Shown one piece after another: positions 1 to 8,749 of a stretch of DNA of 64,000 nt. The notes under the pieces are model-generated. The model was not told where the DNA came from, searched no databases, and saw only the letters and a list, made by a program, of their open reading frames with translations. Origin of the DNA: Lewinellaceae bacterium. Its GTDB lineage: Bacteria; Bacteroidota; Bacteroidia; Chitinophagales; Saprospiraceae. A program made the position numbers and the translations under genes. Within the stretch, counting starts at the first letter, position 1; each line of letters begins with the position of its first letter. The DNA lies in assembly GCA_020636405.1 (NCBI GenBank), contig JACJXW010000004.1, positions 124,001 to 188,000 on the forward strand. Reading direction: 5' to 3'.

Positions 1-135
1 CGCTTCTTTATGTCCGGATCTAGACATATGGAAAAGCGCGGTGACGTGCTGGCTGACAGCAGTCACGCCAGGGTAGAAATATCCGAAAATACCGGCAGGC
101 TTTGGTTTACAATGTTATCTCCTTATTCCCAAATC

Positions 136-1317
136 ATGAGAAGATTAATCCTTGTTTTCCTGTTGTTTTTGCCCTTTTGGGGGAGGGCTCAGGAGGATAA
201 GCCCCGAAACTGGTCTTTCAATGGCTACGTTAAGAACATGCAAACGCTGCTGTTCTTCAATGATGCCTTTCCGGACTTCAAACAGGGTGCTTTGGTAGAT
301 ACTTTTTTGCAGGACAACCTCATTCACCACCGCCTCAACTTCCGCTGGCAGGTGAAGGATGAGCTGAGATTGTATGCGGACTTGCGCACGCGGGTCTTCT
401 ACGGTGACCTGGTCCGGGCGACCCCCGATTATGGGGCGGCGATCGATGACGTCAACAACGATTATTTTGACCTTTCGACGGTGCTGCTGGACGAAGAGGC
501 CTGGGTCGTGCATACGATGATCGATCGCTTGTATCTGGAATACTTCAAGGGAGACTGGGAAGTGCGCCTGGGCCGGCAGCGCATCAACTGGGGCATCAGT
601 ACAGTTTGGAACCCGAATGATATTTTCAACGCCTTCGCTTTTACCGATTTCGATTACGAAGAGCGCCCCGGCAGCGATGCCCTCCGGGTGAAATACTATA
701 CTGGCTTTGCCTCCAGCCTGGAACTGGCCGTGCAGGCCTTTGACCGGTGGGACGAGGCCACCATTGCCGGCTTGTGGAAGTTCAATAAGGGGACTTATGA
801 CTTTCAGGTGCTGGCCGGTTATACCCAGCAGGACCTGGCCCTTGGAGGCGGCTGGGCCGGCAACCTCGACGATGCCGGGCTGAAAGGGGAGTTTACCTAT
901 TTTTTACCCCTCAATGATAGCAGGCAGGAATCTTTTGCTGCAACGGTTGGAGTCGACTATTCCTTTTCTAATTCCCTGTACCTCAATACCGGCTACCTCT
1001 ACAACAGCCGGGGAAGTACCAATGCCAGTGTGGCCAACCTGTTCAATTTTGAATTGTCGGCCCGCAATCTCTATCCTTACCGGCACGGCATTTTTGCCCA
1101 GGTTTCTTATCCTTTCACTCCATTGCTCAACGGAGGCGCGGCTTTTATATACAGCCCCGTAGAGGTACATGCCCTGTTTGTCAACCCGACGCTGACGCTT
1201 TCGGTAGCAGACAACTGGGGGCTCGACCTGGTGGGGCAGCTCATTTTTGATAAGGAAGAGAAAGGGTATACCAGCCCGATACAGGCCTTCTTTCTGAGGC
1301 TCAAATTCAGCTACTAA
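136..1317 (+). CDS. Porin-like outer-membrane beta-barrel protein (DUF1302-like)
   Basis: Probably forms a beta-barrel in the outer membrane; its substrate is unknown. The ATG at 136 gives a clean signal peptide (MRRLILVFLLFLPFWGRAQ), followed by a region rich in alternating aromatic residues that ends in an aromatic C-terminus (KFSY), as expected for an outer-membrane barrel. A GRQRINWG motif followed by NPNDIFNA is typical of DUF1302-like barrels. The reading frame is open upstream to base 1, so a longer N-terminus is formally possible, but the signal peptide argues for 136. It converges with the minus-strand gene ending at 1332. Related genes often sit beside lipoprotein-sorting and RND-type transport genes, which would lie outside this window. 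Family placement is moderately certain. Confidence 0.85.
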   Translation: MRRLILVFLLFLPFWGRAQEDKPRNWSFNGYVKNMQTLLFFNDAFPDFKQGALVDTFLQDNLIHHRLNFRWQVKDELRLYADLRTRVFYGDLVRATPDYGAAIDDVNNDYFDLSTVLLDEEAWVVHTMIDRLYLEYFKGDWEVRLGRQRINWGISTVWNPNDIFNAFAFTDFDYEERPGSDALRVKYYTGFASSLELAVQAFDRWDEATIAGLWKFNKGTYDFQVLAGYTQQDLALGGGWAGNLDDAGLKGEFTYFLPLNDSRQESFAATVGVDYSFSNSLYLNTGYLYNSRGSTNASVANLFNFELSARNLYPYRHGIFAQVSYPFTPLLNGGAAFIYSPVEVHALFVNPTLTLSVADNWGLDLVGQLIFDKEEKGYTSPIQAFFLRLKFSY

Positions 1318-1331
1318 GCGAGTAGTAGTAG

Positions 1332-1994
1332 TTAATCACTGAAGATCCAGCCGTTGCGTTGCGCTCCGTTGGCGGTGACGTAGGAAACCTCATGCCAATA
1401 GCCCCGCAGGCGGACGGATTCTCCGGTTTCGGAATCGAGCCGGTACTCATCGCGGTTCGTGCGTCGAATCTTGCTGAAGTATTTGATCTCATCCTGAGCG
1501 AGGGAAAGGAGGGGAGCGCGGAAATTTTTATCGTCGAATATGCAGATCTGCCTGCCATAGAGGGCGTTCTGGTTGTTGCTGATCCGAACGGCGGAGGGCG
1601 TCTGTTGGTATTGCGATAACTGAGAAGCCTTGCGCATATTGATCAGGGTATTGGCGCCGAGAGGGATCTCCTTGTCCTTGCCGGAGGTAATGATGTGTTT
1701 TTTAAGAACCGAGTATCCCGGTTTCATGAAATAAATAAAAGCCGGTTCGCCTTCCACCACATTGAAACGCAGGCGAAAGCTCCCGTCTCGGGAAGTGGGT
1801 TCGGTGTATTTGGACATCAGGCCCCAGTCGAGGTTGTCGTTCTTTTCTTTAACGACGGCCACCTGAACGCTCTCCAGGCCCTGGCCCTGGTACATTACTT
1901 TACCGGAAACCACGACGAAAACTTCCTGCTTTCGGAATGCGAAAAAGAGACAGGCAAGGAGGATCAGTGCTACTAAAGGAAGGGTCCTTCTCAT
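1332..1994 (-). CDS. Membrane-anchored protein with carboxypeptidase-like regulatory domain
   Basis: Function unknown. The ATG at 1994 (MRRTLPLVALILLACLFFAF) places a hydrophobic segment at the N-terminus; the frame extends upstream to 2072 but those residues look untranslated. Residues about 30-105 resemble a carboxypeptidase regulatory-like (transthyretin-like) fold, with VSGKVMYQGQGLESVQVAVV, SRDGSFRLRF and a GYSVLKKHI strand. The C-terminal part (ESVRLRGYWHEV to GWIFSD) looks like a small SH3-like barrel. It lies 99 bp downstream of another protein with the same kind of regulatory domain (2094-2579), so the two may be cotranscribed. The domain assignment is by pattern only. Confidence 0.8.
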   Translation of the reverse strand: MRRTLPLVALILLACLFFAFRKQEVFVVVSGKVMYQGQGLESVQVAVVKEKNDNLDWGLMSKYTEPTSRDGSFRLRFNVVEGEPAFIYFMKPGYSVLKKHIITSGKDKEIPLGANTLINMRKASQLSQYQQTPSAVRISNNQNALYGRQICIFDDKNFRAPLLSLAQDEIKYFSKIRRTNRDEYRLDSETGESVRLRGYWHEVSYVTANGAQRNGWIFSD

Positions 1995-2093
1995 GGTTTT
2001 GGGATTGTTCAGTTTTTCACAAGAGCCTAAAATAAAAGATTTTTCCGTGATAGTCAACGATATAGATAACAATTAACAATTCAACTGAGCCGA

Positions 2094-2579
2094 TCAAAGG
2101 GGGTCGAGCTGAAAATTGGTCAGGATCGGCTCCCCTTTATCTATAGGGACATCCACCGGTTTCTGGAAAAATGCATAACCCTCCAGGTTGCAGCTGAGCG
2201 TGATCTGGCCGGTATTTTTTCTGACTTTGATCTTGCCGGAGAAATACCCGTTTTCATCCGCTTCGAATTGCACATCTTTCTGCCCGACTACGAAAATGGT
2301 GGCTCCTGGCAAGGGTTTGCCCTCGCTGTCTGTTTCGTGCACATAACCGCTTATTTCCCTTACCTGCAGGGGGTTGATGTAAGTATTGTTGATTATCCAT
2401 CCTCCCACCGTGACGACGATAAAGGTCATAATGATGCCGACCCACTTGCCGATGGTGCTTGAAAAACCATCTTTCAGGCTCTTCCAAAGCAAGGCAATGA
2501 AAGGAGAACGTTCTTCTTCCTCATTTTCTTTTTTAGCGCTGCCCCTAAATCTTCTGATATTGCGTAAAAATTTAGACAT
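2094..2579 (-). CDS. Single-pass membrane protein with carboxypeptidase-like regulatory domain
   Basis: A 161-residue protein of unknown role. Residues 1-40 are charged and cytoplasmic-looking (KKENEEEERS). Residues about 45-65 form one transmembrane helix (WVGIIMTFIVVTVGGWII). The rest resembles a transthyretin-like regulatory domain: REISGYVHETDSEGKPLPGA, a central GYFSGKIKV and a final GYAF strand. The extracytoplasmic domain is the common Bacteroidota beta-sandwich also found at the start of TonB-dependent receptors, but no receptor is attached here. It probably heads a two-gene unit with the downstream gene at 1332-1994. Confidence 0.8.
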   Translation of the reverse strand: MSKFLRNIRRFRGSAKKENEEEERSPFIALLWKSLKDGFSSTIGKWVGIIMTFIVVTVGGWIINNTYINPLQVREISGYVHETDSEGKPLPGATIFVVGQKDVQFEADENGYFSGKIKVRKNTGQITLSCNLEGYAFFQKPVDVPIDKGEPILTNFQLDPL

Positions 2580-2854
2580 ATCTTAGGTAAAGTAGGAAGC
2601 CGGACATGAGCAAAGCAACTGAAGAAGTAAATCGGAAGCCGGAAAAGGCTTTGATCTTCAGTGGTTTACACGCCTTCCAAATCAATTAATTATGGTCTAA
2701 CCTGCATTATTGAAAAAACTCCTCTATTAAGAATAAAGTTGCCCGTCAGGCAATTTAGTAAAATTGATATAAATCACCACCAGGCTGTGAGTAAACTCAT
2801 GGCAGAGGGGCAGGAATAGGTTTAGCTTGATGTATTGAACCAAAATGCGGAATA

Positions 2855-3520
2855 ATGAAAAAGCTGTTGTTGTGGATCGCATTTCTGTTTTCCGCTGGCG
2901 CGCTGCTGGCGCAATACACTGCTCAGGGTAACTTCATGATGGGCTCGACACTGGGGTTCTCGGCAGCCAATTCCACCATTACCCAGGATTACGGCACCGG
3001 AGATGTGGCTAAAGAAAACCCGACCTATACACAGTTCAGCATTGCCCCGTCTGTCGGTTATTTCCTGGTCGACAACCTGGCCCTGGGTATCGGATTGGAC
3101 TATACTTTCAATCAGGTGAAAAACCAGGATCAGGCTACCAATAAGGACAGTGACCTGTTGTTTGGCCCTTTTGCCCGTTATTATGTACCTATGACGGATG
3201 ATATGTCCTTTTTCCTGGAGGCCAATTTCGGTTTCGGTAACTCTTCGGATGACCAGGATGTCGGAGGCGTGCCGCAGAATATCAGTACCAATATCTTTGC
3301 CATTGGCGTCGGCCCGGGCTTTACCATCTTCTCTTCCGAGGCCGTAGGTATTGAAACACTGGTCAAATACAACTACGCCCGGTCCGATTTTGATACCAAT
3401 ATCGGCGGCGTTCGGGCGAAGACCATGACCCGGACCAACCAGTTCGACTTCTCCGTAGGGTTCCGTTTCTACTTCACTGCTATCACGAAGGCGCAGAACC
3501 CCTCGCCGAGGTTGTATTAA
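2855..3520 (+). CDS. Outer-membrane beta-barrel protein, small OmpA/PorT-like barrel
   Basis: A 221-residue secreted barrel with a signal peptide (MKKLLLWIAFLFSAGALLAQ). The mature part has strands of alternating hydrophobic residues (SIAPSVGYFLVDNLALGIGL, LLFGPFARYYVPM, NQFDFSVGFRFYF), the pattern of the eight-stranded beta-barrel family common in Bacteroidota. No substrate or partner is evident, and such proteins are usually structural. A strong intrinsic terminator follows at 3611-3647. The 275 bases upstream (2580-2854) hold no gene and lie between divergent genes. Confidence 0.85.
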   Translation: MKKLLLWIAFLFSAGALLAQYTAQGNFMMGSTLGFSAANSTITQDYGTGDVAKENPTYTQFSIAPSVGYFLVDNLALGIGLDYTFNQVKNQDQATNKDSDLLFGPFARYYVPMTDDMSFFLEANFGFGNSSDDQDVGGVPQNISTNIFAIGVGPGFTIFSSEAVGIETLVKYNYARSDFDTNIGGVRAKTMTRTNQFDFSVGFRFYFTAITKAQNPSPRLY

Positions 3521-3610
3521 GCAGGGCCTTGAGTAGGAATATCAAGGTTGGCGCCGATAAGGGGTGACACGTAACCCCGTTTTCACTGATGCTAATCATC
3601 TGCTGATATA

Positions 3611-3647
3611 CAGCGCAGAGCTACATGGGCTTCTGCGCTGTTTTTAT
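3611..3647 (+). terminator. Intrinsic terminator of the beta-barrel gene
   Basis: A perfect 9-bp stem, cagcgcaga (3611-3619) with tctgcgctg (3632-3640), is followed directly by TTTTTATATT. It lies 91 bp after the stop at 3520 and just before the end of the convergent minus-strand gene (stop at 3644). Confidence 0.8.
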
Positions 3648-4165
3648 ATTGGCAAGGCCTCTCTTAAGCGCTTCACAACTTCGAAGGCTGCCGGGCAGAT
3701 CGTCGTGTTCTTGAGCGTGAGATCCAGGATCTGGTAAAAGTTTTTCCGGTCGGTGTGCGGGTATTCCCGGCACGCTTTGGGGCGAACGTCGTAGATGGAG
3801 CAGTAATTGTCGGGCCCCAGGAAGGGGCAGGGTTGTACGTTGAGCACGTAGTCTCCCTCTGCGTCGATGTGCAGGTGTTTTTCCACGAGCTCTCCGGGGC
3901 GTATGCGGAAATGGGCGGCGATGCGTTCGATGTCCTTGTCCCGGAAGATGGGGCTGGTTGTTTTGCAGCAATTGGCGCACTGCAGGCAGTCTGTCTGTTC
4001 AAAAACAGCTTCGTGCAGGCCGGCTACGGTAGCATCCAGTTCTCTGGGTTTACGCTGGGCCAGTTTATTGAAATATTTGCGGTTGGCTTTCTTCTCGTCC
4101 CTGGCGCGCTGGCGCAGGTGCTGCAGCCGTTCGGGCATCCCTTCGCTTGAAGTTTCTTCCATCAT
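3644..4165 (-). CDS. YkgJ-family cysteine-cluster (zinc/iron-chelating) protein
   Basis: A 173-residue cytoplasmic protein of the YkgJ/UPF0153 family, whose conserved cysteines are thought to bind zinc or an iron-sulfur cluster; the biological role is unknown. The cluster is visible as C-x2-C-x2-CC (CLQCANCC), then CPFLG, YCSIYD and RPKACREYP, the last being the family signature. The N-terminus is a basic helical stretch. A well-formed Bacteroidota promoter (4186-4216) lies just upstream of the ATG at 4165, which supports this start and implies a short leader. Confidence 0.88.
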   Translation of the reverse strand: MMEETSSEGMPERLQHLRQRARDEKKANRKYFNKLAQRKPRELDATVAGLHEAVFEQTDCLQCANCCKTTSPIFRDKDIERIAAHFRIRPGELVEKHLHIDAEGDYVLNVQPCPFLGPDNYCSIYDVRPKACREYPHTDRKNFYQILDLTLKNTTICPAAFEVVKRLREALPI

Positions 4166-4185
4166 AATTCTTGGCTTTGCCGGGG

Positions 4186-4216
4186 CAAAGGTAGCAGGAA
4201 TAAGAGTATGTTCAAA
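4186..4216 (-). promoter_or_regulatory. Bacteroidota-type promoter for the YkgJ-family gene
   Basis: Read on the minus strand, TTTG (4213-4216), a 19-base spacer and TACCTTTG (4186-4193) match the known Bacteroidota sigma-ABfr consensus (-33 TTTG, -7 TAnnTTTG) exactly. The -7 box ends 21 bases before the ATG at 4165. Confidence 0.75.
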
Positions 4217-4443
4217 TTTCGATGATGAGTCGAGAGTGAGAAAATTTTATTCCAGCCAAGGCAAATTTTGCAGCCGGATGCGGGTCCCGCTATTTGATAG
4301 CGGGAGCGAAAAATCCAACGAAGTCTGGAACAAAATTTGCCGCTCGTAGGCCATTGATCGAATTTTGAACATACTCTAATTGGTTCGCAACAACTTTTCG
4401 GCCCGGTTCGAGGTTTCCTAGTTGCACTTTAAACCATAGCAGA

Positions 4444-5352
4444 TTGAACGCAACTACCACTAAAGCAAAAGCTGGCGAACCCGTCGTTGTTCCGGATTGG
4501 AAAAGCTGGGCCGTATTGTTGGCCCTCAGCCTCATTTGGGGTAGTTCTTATATACTCATCAAAAAAGGGCTGGAGGTTTTTTCTTCCAATCAGGTGGCCA
4601 CCTTGCGGTTGTCCATCTCCGCGCTGGCCTTTATTCCGGTCCTGATCTACCGCTTTCGGCGGGTAGACTGGTCGCGTTGGAAGCCCCTGCTGGTGGTAGG
4701 CCTGACGGGTACGGCCATTCCCGCATTTATGTTCTCTATTGCCCAGGTACACATCAGCAGTTCGGTCGCTGGCGTACTCAACTCGCTGACACCGCTGTTT
4801 ACACTACTGTTGGGTGTCCTGCTGTTCGGTTCCAGCGCCCATTGGGCCAAGGTTTCGGGCGTGTTGGTAGGGCTGTTGGGAGCAGCTATGCTCATCTTGT
4901 TCGGAAAAGAGGCTGGCGCTCAGGGGAATCCCTGGTTCGGGTTGCTGGTCGTCGTAGGTACGATTTGCTATGCAACCAGCTCCAACGTCGTTGGAGCGTA
5001 TTTGCGCGACATGAGCGCTGTGACGATCAGTGCGGCGGCCTTTGTCATGGTCGGCCTGCCCGCTCTGGGTTTCTTGTTTTCCACCGATTTTACAGAAGTT
5101 TTAGGGCATAGAGAAGGCGCCTGGCTGGCTCTGGGTTATATCGCCATTCTGTCGTTGGTGGGTACTGTGCTGGCATCTATCATATTCTTCAAGCTGGTGC
5201 AGTGGACGACGCCTGTCTTTGCTTCCATGATCAGCTACCTGGTGCCCATCGTGGCGCTCAGCTGGGGCGCCATCGACGGGGAGCCCATCACGATGATCCA
5301 CCTGCTGGGCATGGGGCTGATCCTGTCGGGGGTATATCTGGTGAAGAAGTAG
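4444..5352 (+). CDS. EamA/DMT-superfamily transporter
   Basis: An inner-membrane transporter of the drug/metabolite family, probably exporting a small metabolite; the substrate cannot be told from sequence. It has about ten hydrophobic helices in two EamA repeats. The first begins LLALSLIWGSSYILIKKGLE, the classic EamA opening, and the second starts near residue 155 (GLLVVVGTICYATSSNVVGA). It ends GLILSGVYLVKK, the usual EamA finish. The start is a TTG at 4444, because no ATG occurs in frame before residue 90, inside the membrane domain. The 278 bases upstream (4166-4443) contain only the promoter of the divergent gene. Confidence 0.88.
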   Translation: MNATTTKAKAGEPVVVPDWKSWAVLLALSLIWGSSYILIKKGLEVFSSNQVATLRLSISALAFIPVLIYRFRRVDWSRWKPLLVVGLTGTAIPAFMFSIAQVHISSSVAGVLNSLTPLFTLLLGVLLFGSSAHWAKVSGVLVGLLGAAMLILFGKEAGAQGNPWFGLLVVVGTICYATSSNVVGAYLRDMSAVTISAAAFVMVGLPALGFLFSTDFTEVLGHREGAWLALGYIAILSLVGTVLASIIFFKLVQWTTPVFASMISYLVPIVALSWGAIDGEPITMIHLLGMGLILSGVYLVKK

Positions 5353-5509
5353 GGGAGTGCATTGATGCATCAGGGTGTGATGTGACAGGCCCATTGATAA
5401 AATGCTTGCGGGCGGGCTAGTATTTCCCCTGCCACTACATCACAGCGTTGGTGTATAGATGGGGAAGGTACCCCTTGCCTTTCACATGTATGAATGCACC
5501 CAAACACTC

Positions 5510-5549
5510 AAACAATCAAACAATCAAACAATCAAACAATCAAACAATC
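5510..5549. repeat. Minisatellite (AAACAATC)x5
   Basis: Five perfect head-to-tail copies of aaacaatc, preceded by one imperfect copy (aaacactc, 5502-5509) and followed by a half unit. The array is intergenic, between the transporter and the minus-strand gene ending at 5559. Confidence 0.9.
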
Positions 5550-5558
5550 AAACACATA

Positions 5559-5972
5559 CTATTCCACCTGCTCCACCTTATACACGAAGTAATTCGTCTT
5601 CCCCTGCCAGGGCATGGCTTTGTAACGTTCCCGGTAGAAGAGTTTCACCTGTTTACCTTCAAAGTTTTGCAGCTGTTCGTAGACGTCTTTTTTAGGCACG
5701 GAAAAATCCCAGATGTTGCCGCTGACGCCGTCGACATTCTGCTGGAAGCCGCCCAGGTTCAGCTGCCCTTCGAAAGTCTTGAACACGACGCCTTTTTTAG
5801 AGATCTTGATCAGGTTGCCGGCGCGGGTGCCGTCGCTGTAGGTCCAACTGGATACCCATACATAGGTGGCGCCGCCGGCAATGGCGAGCAGCAGCACGAT
5901 GAGAAAGAAACGCTTGATCCAGCTGCCCACTTTCTTCAGGCCTTCGTTGACCACTTGTTTGAATTCGCTCAT
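5559..5972 (-). CDS. Small membrane-anchored protein of unknown function
   Basis: A 137-residue protein starting at the ATG at 5972 (MSEFKQVV). Residues about 20-43 form one transmembrane helix (FFLIVLLLAIAGGATYVWV). The periplasmic part carries TYSDGTRAGNLIKISKKG, VFKTFEGQLNLGG and IWDFSVP. From memory, this small Bacteroidota family is often labelled 6-phosphogluconate dehydrogenase in databases. It has no NADP-binding fold and is far too short, so that name should not be used. The function is unknown. Confidence 0.82.
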   Translation of the reverse strand: MSEFKQVVNEGLKKVGSWIKRFFLIVLLLAIAGGATYVWVSSWTYSDGTRAGNLIKISKKGVVFKTFEGQLNLGGFQQNVDGVSGNIWDFSVPKKDVYEQLQNFEGKQVKLFYRERYKAMPWQGKTNYFVYKVEQVE

Positions 5973-6129
5973 GTTTTGTTGGTTTTGCAGGCGGACGTGC
6001 ATCGGGCTTAACTTATTCGGGGCTTTGGGCTAAGCCCGTTGCACCTCTGCCTGCGGGACAATGCCCGTAGCGTTCGGATGTATTTTTGATGACAACTAAC
6101 TTGCTCTTGACGCTGCAAAGCTTTACTCG

Positions 6130-6825
6130 TCACTCTTTATATCCCTCCTTCAGCAGTTCCGGGTGCGCTTTGGTGAATTTTTCCACCTTGGGTTTGGAAA
6201 CGCGCGCCACGTAGGGCTGGTTGGGATGGGCCGGGTAGTAGTCCTGGTGGTAAGCTTCGGCTACGTAGAAAACGCCCAGCGGCTCCAGGGTGGTGGCGAT
6301 AGGAGCGCTGAATTTACCGGAAGCATTCAGCTTGTCGATGTAGGCCTGGGCCTGCTCTTTTTCCGTTTCATTCTGATAGAATACGGCGGTCCGGTACTGC
6401 GGCCCGACGTCCGGCCCCTGTCGGTTGACCTGGGTGGGGTCGTGGCCGGCGAAGAAGGCGGTGAGCAGCTCTTCGTAGCTGACCTTTGCAGGGTCATAGT
6501 AAACCACCACCGCTTCGGCGTACTCGGTAGTGCCGGTGCATACCAGCTCGTAAGTCGGCTTGGGAGCATCGGGGCCGGCGTATCCGGATACGGCTTCTTC
6601 CACGCCTCTGACGCGTTCGAAGACTTCTTCCACGCACCAGAAGCAGCCGCCGGCGAAGACGGCGCGCGACAGGCCCTTGTCCAGTTGCTTTTCGACCTTG
6701 GTAATATTAGACACGCCTTTGGAATAGTCGAGGTCCTTATTGCGGGCAGGCATCTCAGCCTCCTGCGAGTTAGCGCAGCTCCAGGTGAGCAGGCCAATGG
6801 CAAACAAAAGGGTTATCTTTTTCAT
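6130..6825 (-). CDS. msrA: Peptide-methionine (S)-S-oxide reductase MsrA, lipoprotein form
   Basis: Reduces methionine-S-sulfoxide in proteins. The catalytic motif GCFWC is at residues 60-64, with Cys61 as nucleophile. GYAG, the DPTQVNRQGPDVGPQYRTAV substrate-loop signature and the AEAYHQDYY motif are all present. The N-terminus is a lipoprotein signal with lipobox LTWSC (Cys17), so the enzyme probably sits in the periplasm, anchored to a membrane, and repairs exported proteins. No MsrB domain is fused or adjacent. Confidence 0.95.
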   Translation of the reverse strand: MKKITLLFAIGLLTWSCANSQEAEMPARNKDLDYSKGVSNITKVEKQLDKGLSRAVFAGGCFWCVEEVFERVRGVEEAVSGYAGPDAPKPTYELVCTGTTEYAEAVVVYYDPAKVSYEELLTAFFAGHDPTQVNRQGPDVGPQYRTAVFYQNETEKEQAQAYIDKLNASGKFSAPIATTLEPLGVFYVAEAYHQDYYPAHPNQPYVARVSKPKVEKFTKAHPELLKEGYKE

Positions 6826-6901
6826 GTTTTTTCTTTTCCTAACAGTGGGGGAAGGGGCTTTGTTATCACAAAACTATCACGAATCTATCAGGAATTCCGG
6901 A

Positions 6902-8653
6902 TTAATAGACCAGAAACTTTTCGGTGAGCACCTCTCCGCCTATACCCGCCTGAAGATAGTAGAGGCCATGTTGCCACCGTTCAACGGAGAGAATGTGGGC
7001 CTGGGCCGGATGATCTATTTCATGCAGCAGCTGTCCCTTGGCGTTATAGATCCGGTACCAATAGGCTTCCGCGTTGTAGAAAAATATACAGGTTTGAGAA
7101 TGAGCGGGGTTGGGCATCACCCGGATCTCCGGCGCTTTCTTCTCAGGCTCAGGCGGGGGGATGGGGGCGTATCGCCGGCAGGGAATTCGGGAAACGGTGC
7201 AATCTTCCTTCCAATGTTGGATTTCATCTAGCTCATAGAAGAAATCATTAAAACGGTAAGCTCCTCCGCCGGGGTAACAGGAATAACATTGTTTTGCTGT
7301 GAAGGCTACGGTGAAGGTGTTTATTTTGTCAGGGTTCAGCCGGAAGTGGCCGGCAGAAGCTATCGCCCTGCGCTTTCCGGGCGAGCTCCCTGCGGAGGCT
7401 TCATTCCACTCCCAGGATCGCGATGGATGGCCGGGATAGATGAACGGGAAGGGCGCTGGCCCCTCCGTTAAAAAGCCATCTTGCCCGAAGTGAAGCGGGC
7501 TTCCATCGCGCCAGGAGCCGGTGAGATAGCGGTAAAATTCAAGTGAGGTCCTAGGAAAGGACTGGCCAACAGAAGGAGCCTCTCCATCGAGGTACAAAGG
7601 CATGGAACTTTCGAAGTATTGAAATAAAACCGTATCGATGCCCTGGTTCCGGATGTGATCGGTGACGAGCATCCTGCCAAGCATGGAACAGCTTGCGAAA
7701 TAATTGTGCCGGGCTGATGTGCCCTGGCTGCAGGGGCCATCCGTGTTGTCACTATTATAGGCGTAAATCGCCCCGTGTTCGGGAATTGTCCCCAGGTAAT
7801 CGTCTTCCGGGCAACCGATGGAGAAATCGACGAACATCCCCACGTAAATGGAGTCGAGCGGCTCAATGGCCTTGTTGATGACCTTGTAGTCGAGGATCAG
7901 GGTATTATCGAGAAGTTCTTCTTCTTCGCAGTGGTAGGCATAGGCCAGGCAGTGAACCTCAATTTGTATCAGGTCCGTATTTGTGCTTCGGTTGACTTTC
8001 TCATCATTGAAAGCAAACCAGAGCATTTCATCTGGAGTGGGAATGGTATAACAGAACCTTCTCTCTGGGGAGGGATAATCTCCCTGATCCGGGTCGTAAA
8101 TACCATCGCCATTCTTATCCTCAAAGGGGGCCAGGCCCAGAGGGGTATCAGGAGTGGGAAAGCCGTTGTATTCTTCCGAATGGGGGTTGCCGCTGCCCGG
8201 CCAGCTGTAGATGGAAGGCAAGGGGTTATCAATGATTTGGTTGTCCCAATAGTCCTGCTGATGGGTGGCGATATCTTTCCAGCTTACCCTCCAGATCTTG
8301 TTGAAGTCTTTGTTGATCCTTTCTTCCATGTAATAGGGCTGGATCAGGCCGGGTTGGAAATCGCTTTTTCCATCTTCATCGTAGAGTTGGTAGGCTCCCT
8401 TCAGGTTGCCTACCTCATCGACGCCTCCAATCCAAAGGCCCGCCGCCTGGATCGGGCTGGTTTCTACCCCGAAAAGGGTATCGTAGGAAACATCAAACAA
8501 TCCTTTGTCTCCTTGCCAGAACAACCTCCCGTTGGAATAAAGCATAGCGCGGACACTGTTGGTTTCGATTATCGCAGATACCGGCTCCAATCCTTGAGCT
8601 CGGGCCCCCAACGTTACCCAAAGGGCAAAAAACACTAATCCAAAAGATTTCAT
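6902..8653 (-). CDS. T9SS type A sorting-domain protein
   Basis: A 583-residue secreted protein. The ATG at 8653 gives the signal peptide MKSFGLVFFALWVTLGARAQ; a TTG-led extension upstream is unlikely. The C-terminal 75 residues begin IRVMPNPAHSQ and end ILSVERWQHGLYYLQAG, then EKFLVY, which is the type A CTD recognised by the type IX secretion system. An embedded calcium-loop-like motif DKNGDGIYDPDQGDYP is typical of these cargos. The body shows no recognised catalytic motif. It is probably a surface or secreted protein of unknown role. Confidence 0.88.
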   Translation of the reverse strand: MKSFGLVFFALWVTLGARAQGLEPVSAIIETNSVRAMLYSNGRLFWQGDKGLFDVSYDTLFGVETSPIQAAGLWIGGVDEVGNLKGAYQLYDEDGKSDFQPGLIQPYYMEERINKDFNKIWRVSWKDIATHQQDYWDNQIIDNPLPSIYSWPGSGNPHSEEYNGFPTPDTPLGLAPFEDKNGDGIYDPDQGDYPSPERRFCYTIPTPDEMLWFAFNDEKVNRSTNTDLIQIEVHCLAYAYHCEEEELLDNTLILDYKVINKAIEPLDSIYVGMFVDFSIGCPEDDYLGTIPEHGAIYAYNSDNTDGPCSQGTSARHNYFASCSMLGRMLVTDHIRNQGIDTVLFQYFESSMPLYLDGEAPSVGQSFPRTSLEFYRYLTGSWRDGSPLHFGQDGFLTEGPAPFPFIYPGHPSRSWEWNEASAGSSPGKRRAIASAGHFRLNPDKINTFTVAFTAKQCYSCYPGGGAYRFNDFFYELDEIQHWKEDCTVSRIPCRRYAPIPPPEPEKKAPEIRVMPNPAHSQTCIFFYNAEAYWYRIYNAKGQLLHEIDHPAQAHILSVERWQHGLYYLQAGIGGEVLTEKFLVY

Positions 8654-8749
8654 TTTTTGCGCTTTAAGATATAACATTGCAGGGGTGGCAACAAACCCCG
8701 TTACCTGAAAAGTCAGGATGCTAATGCTTATCTGATCTATGGTTTTCCT

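Noticed and set aside
1..135. The porin-like frame is open from the first base, suggesting a longer or fused protein
   Set aside because: The ATG at 136 begins a textbook signal peptide; the residues before it are polar and show no domain.
5502..5549. Short direct repeats considered as CRISPR
   Set aside because: Units of 8 bp with no spacers: a minisatellite.
5559..5972. The 6-phosphogluconate dehydrogenase name used for this small family
   Set aside because: The protein is 137 residues with one membrane helix and no Rossmann fold.
6163..6927. A 254-codon plus-strand frame over msrA
   Set aside because: The minus strand encodes a complete MsrA with GCFWC; the plus-strand frame has no recognisable feature.
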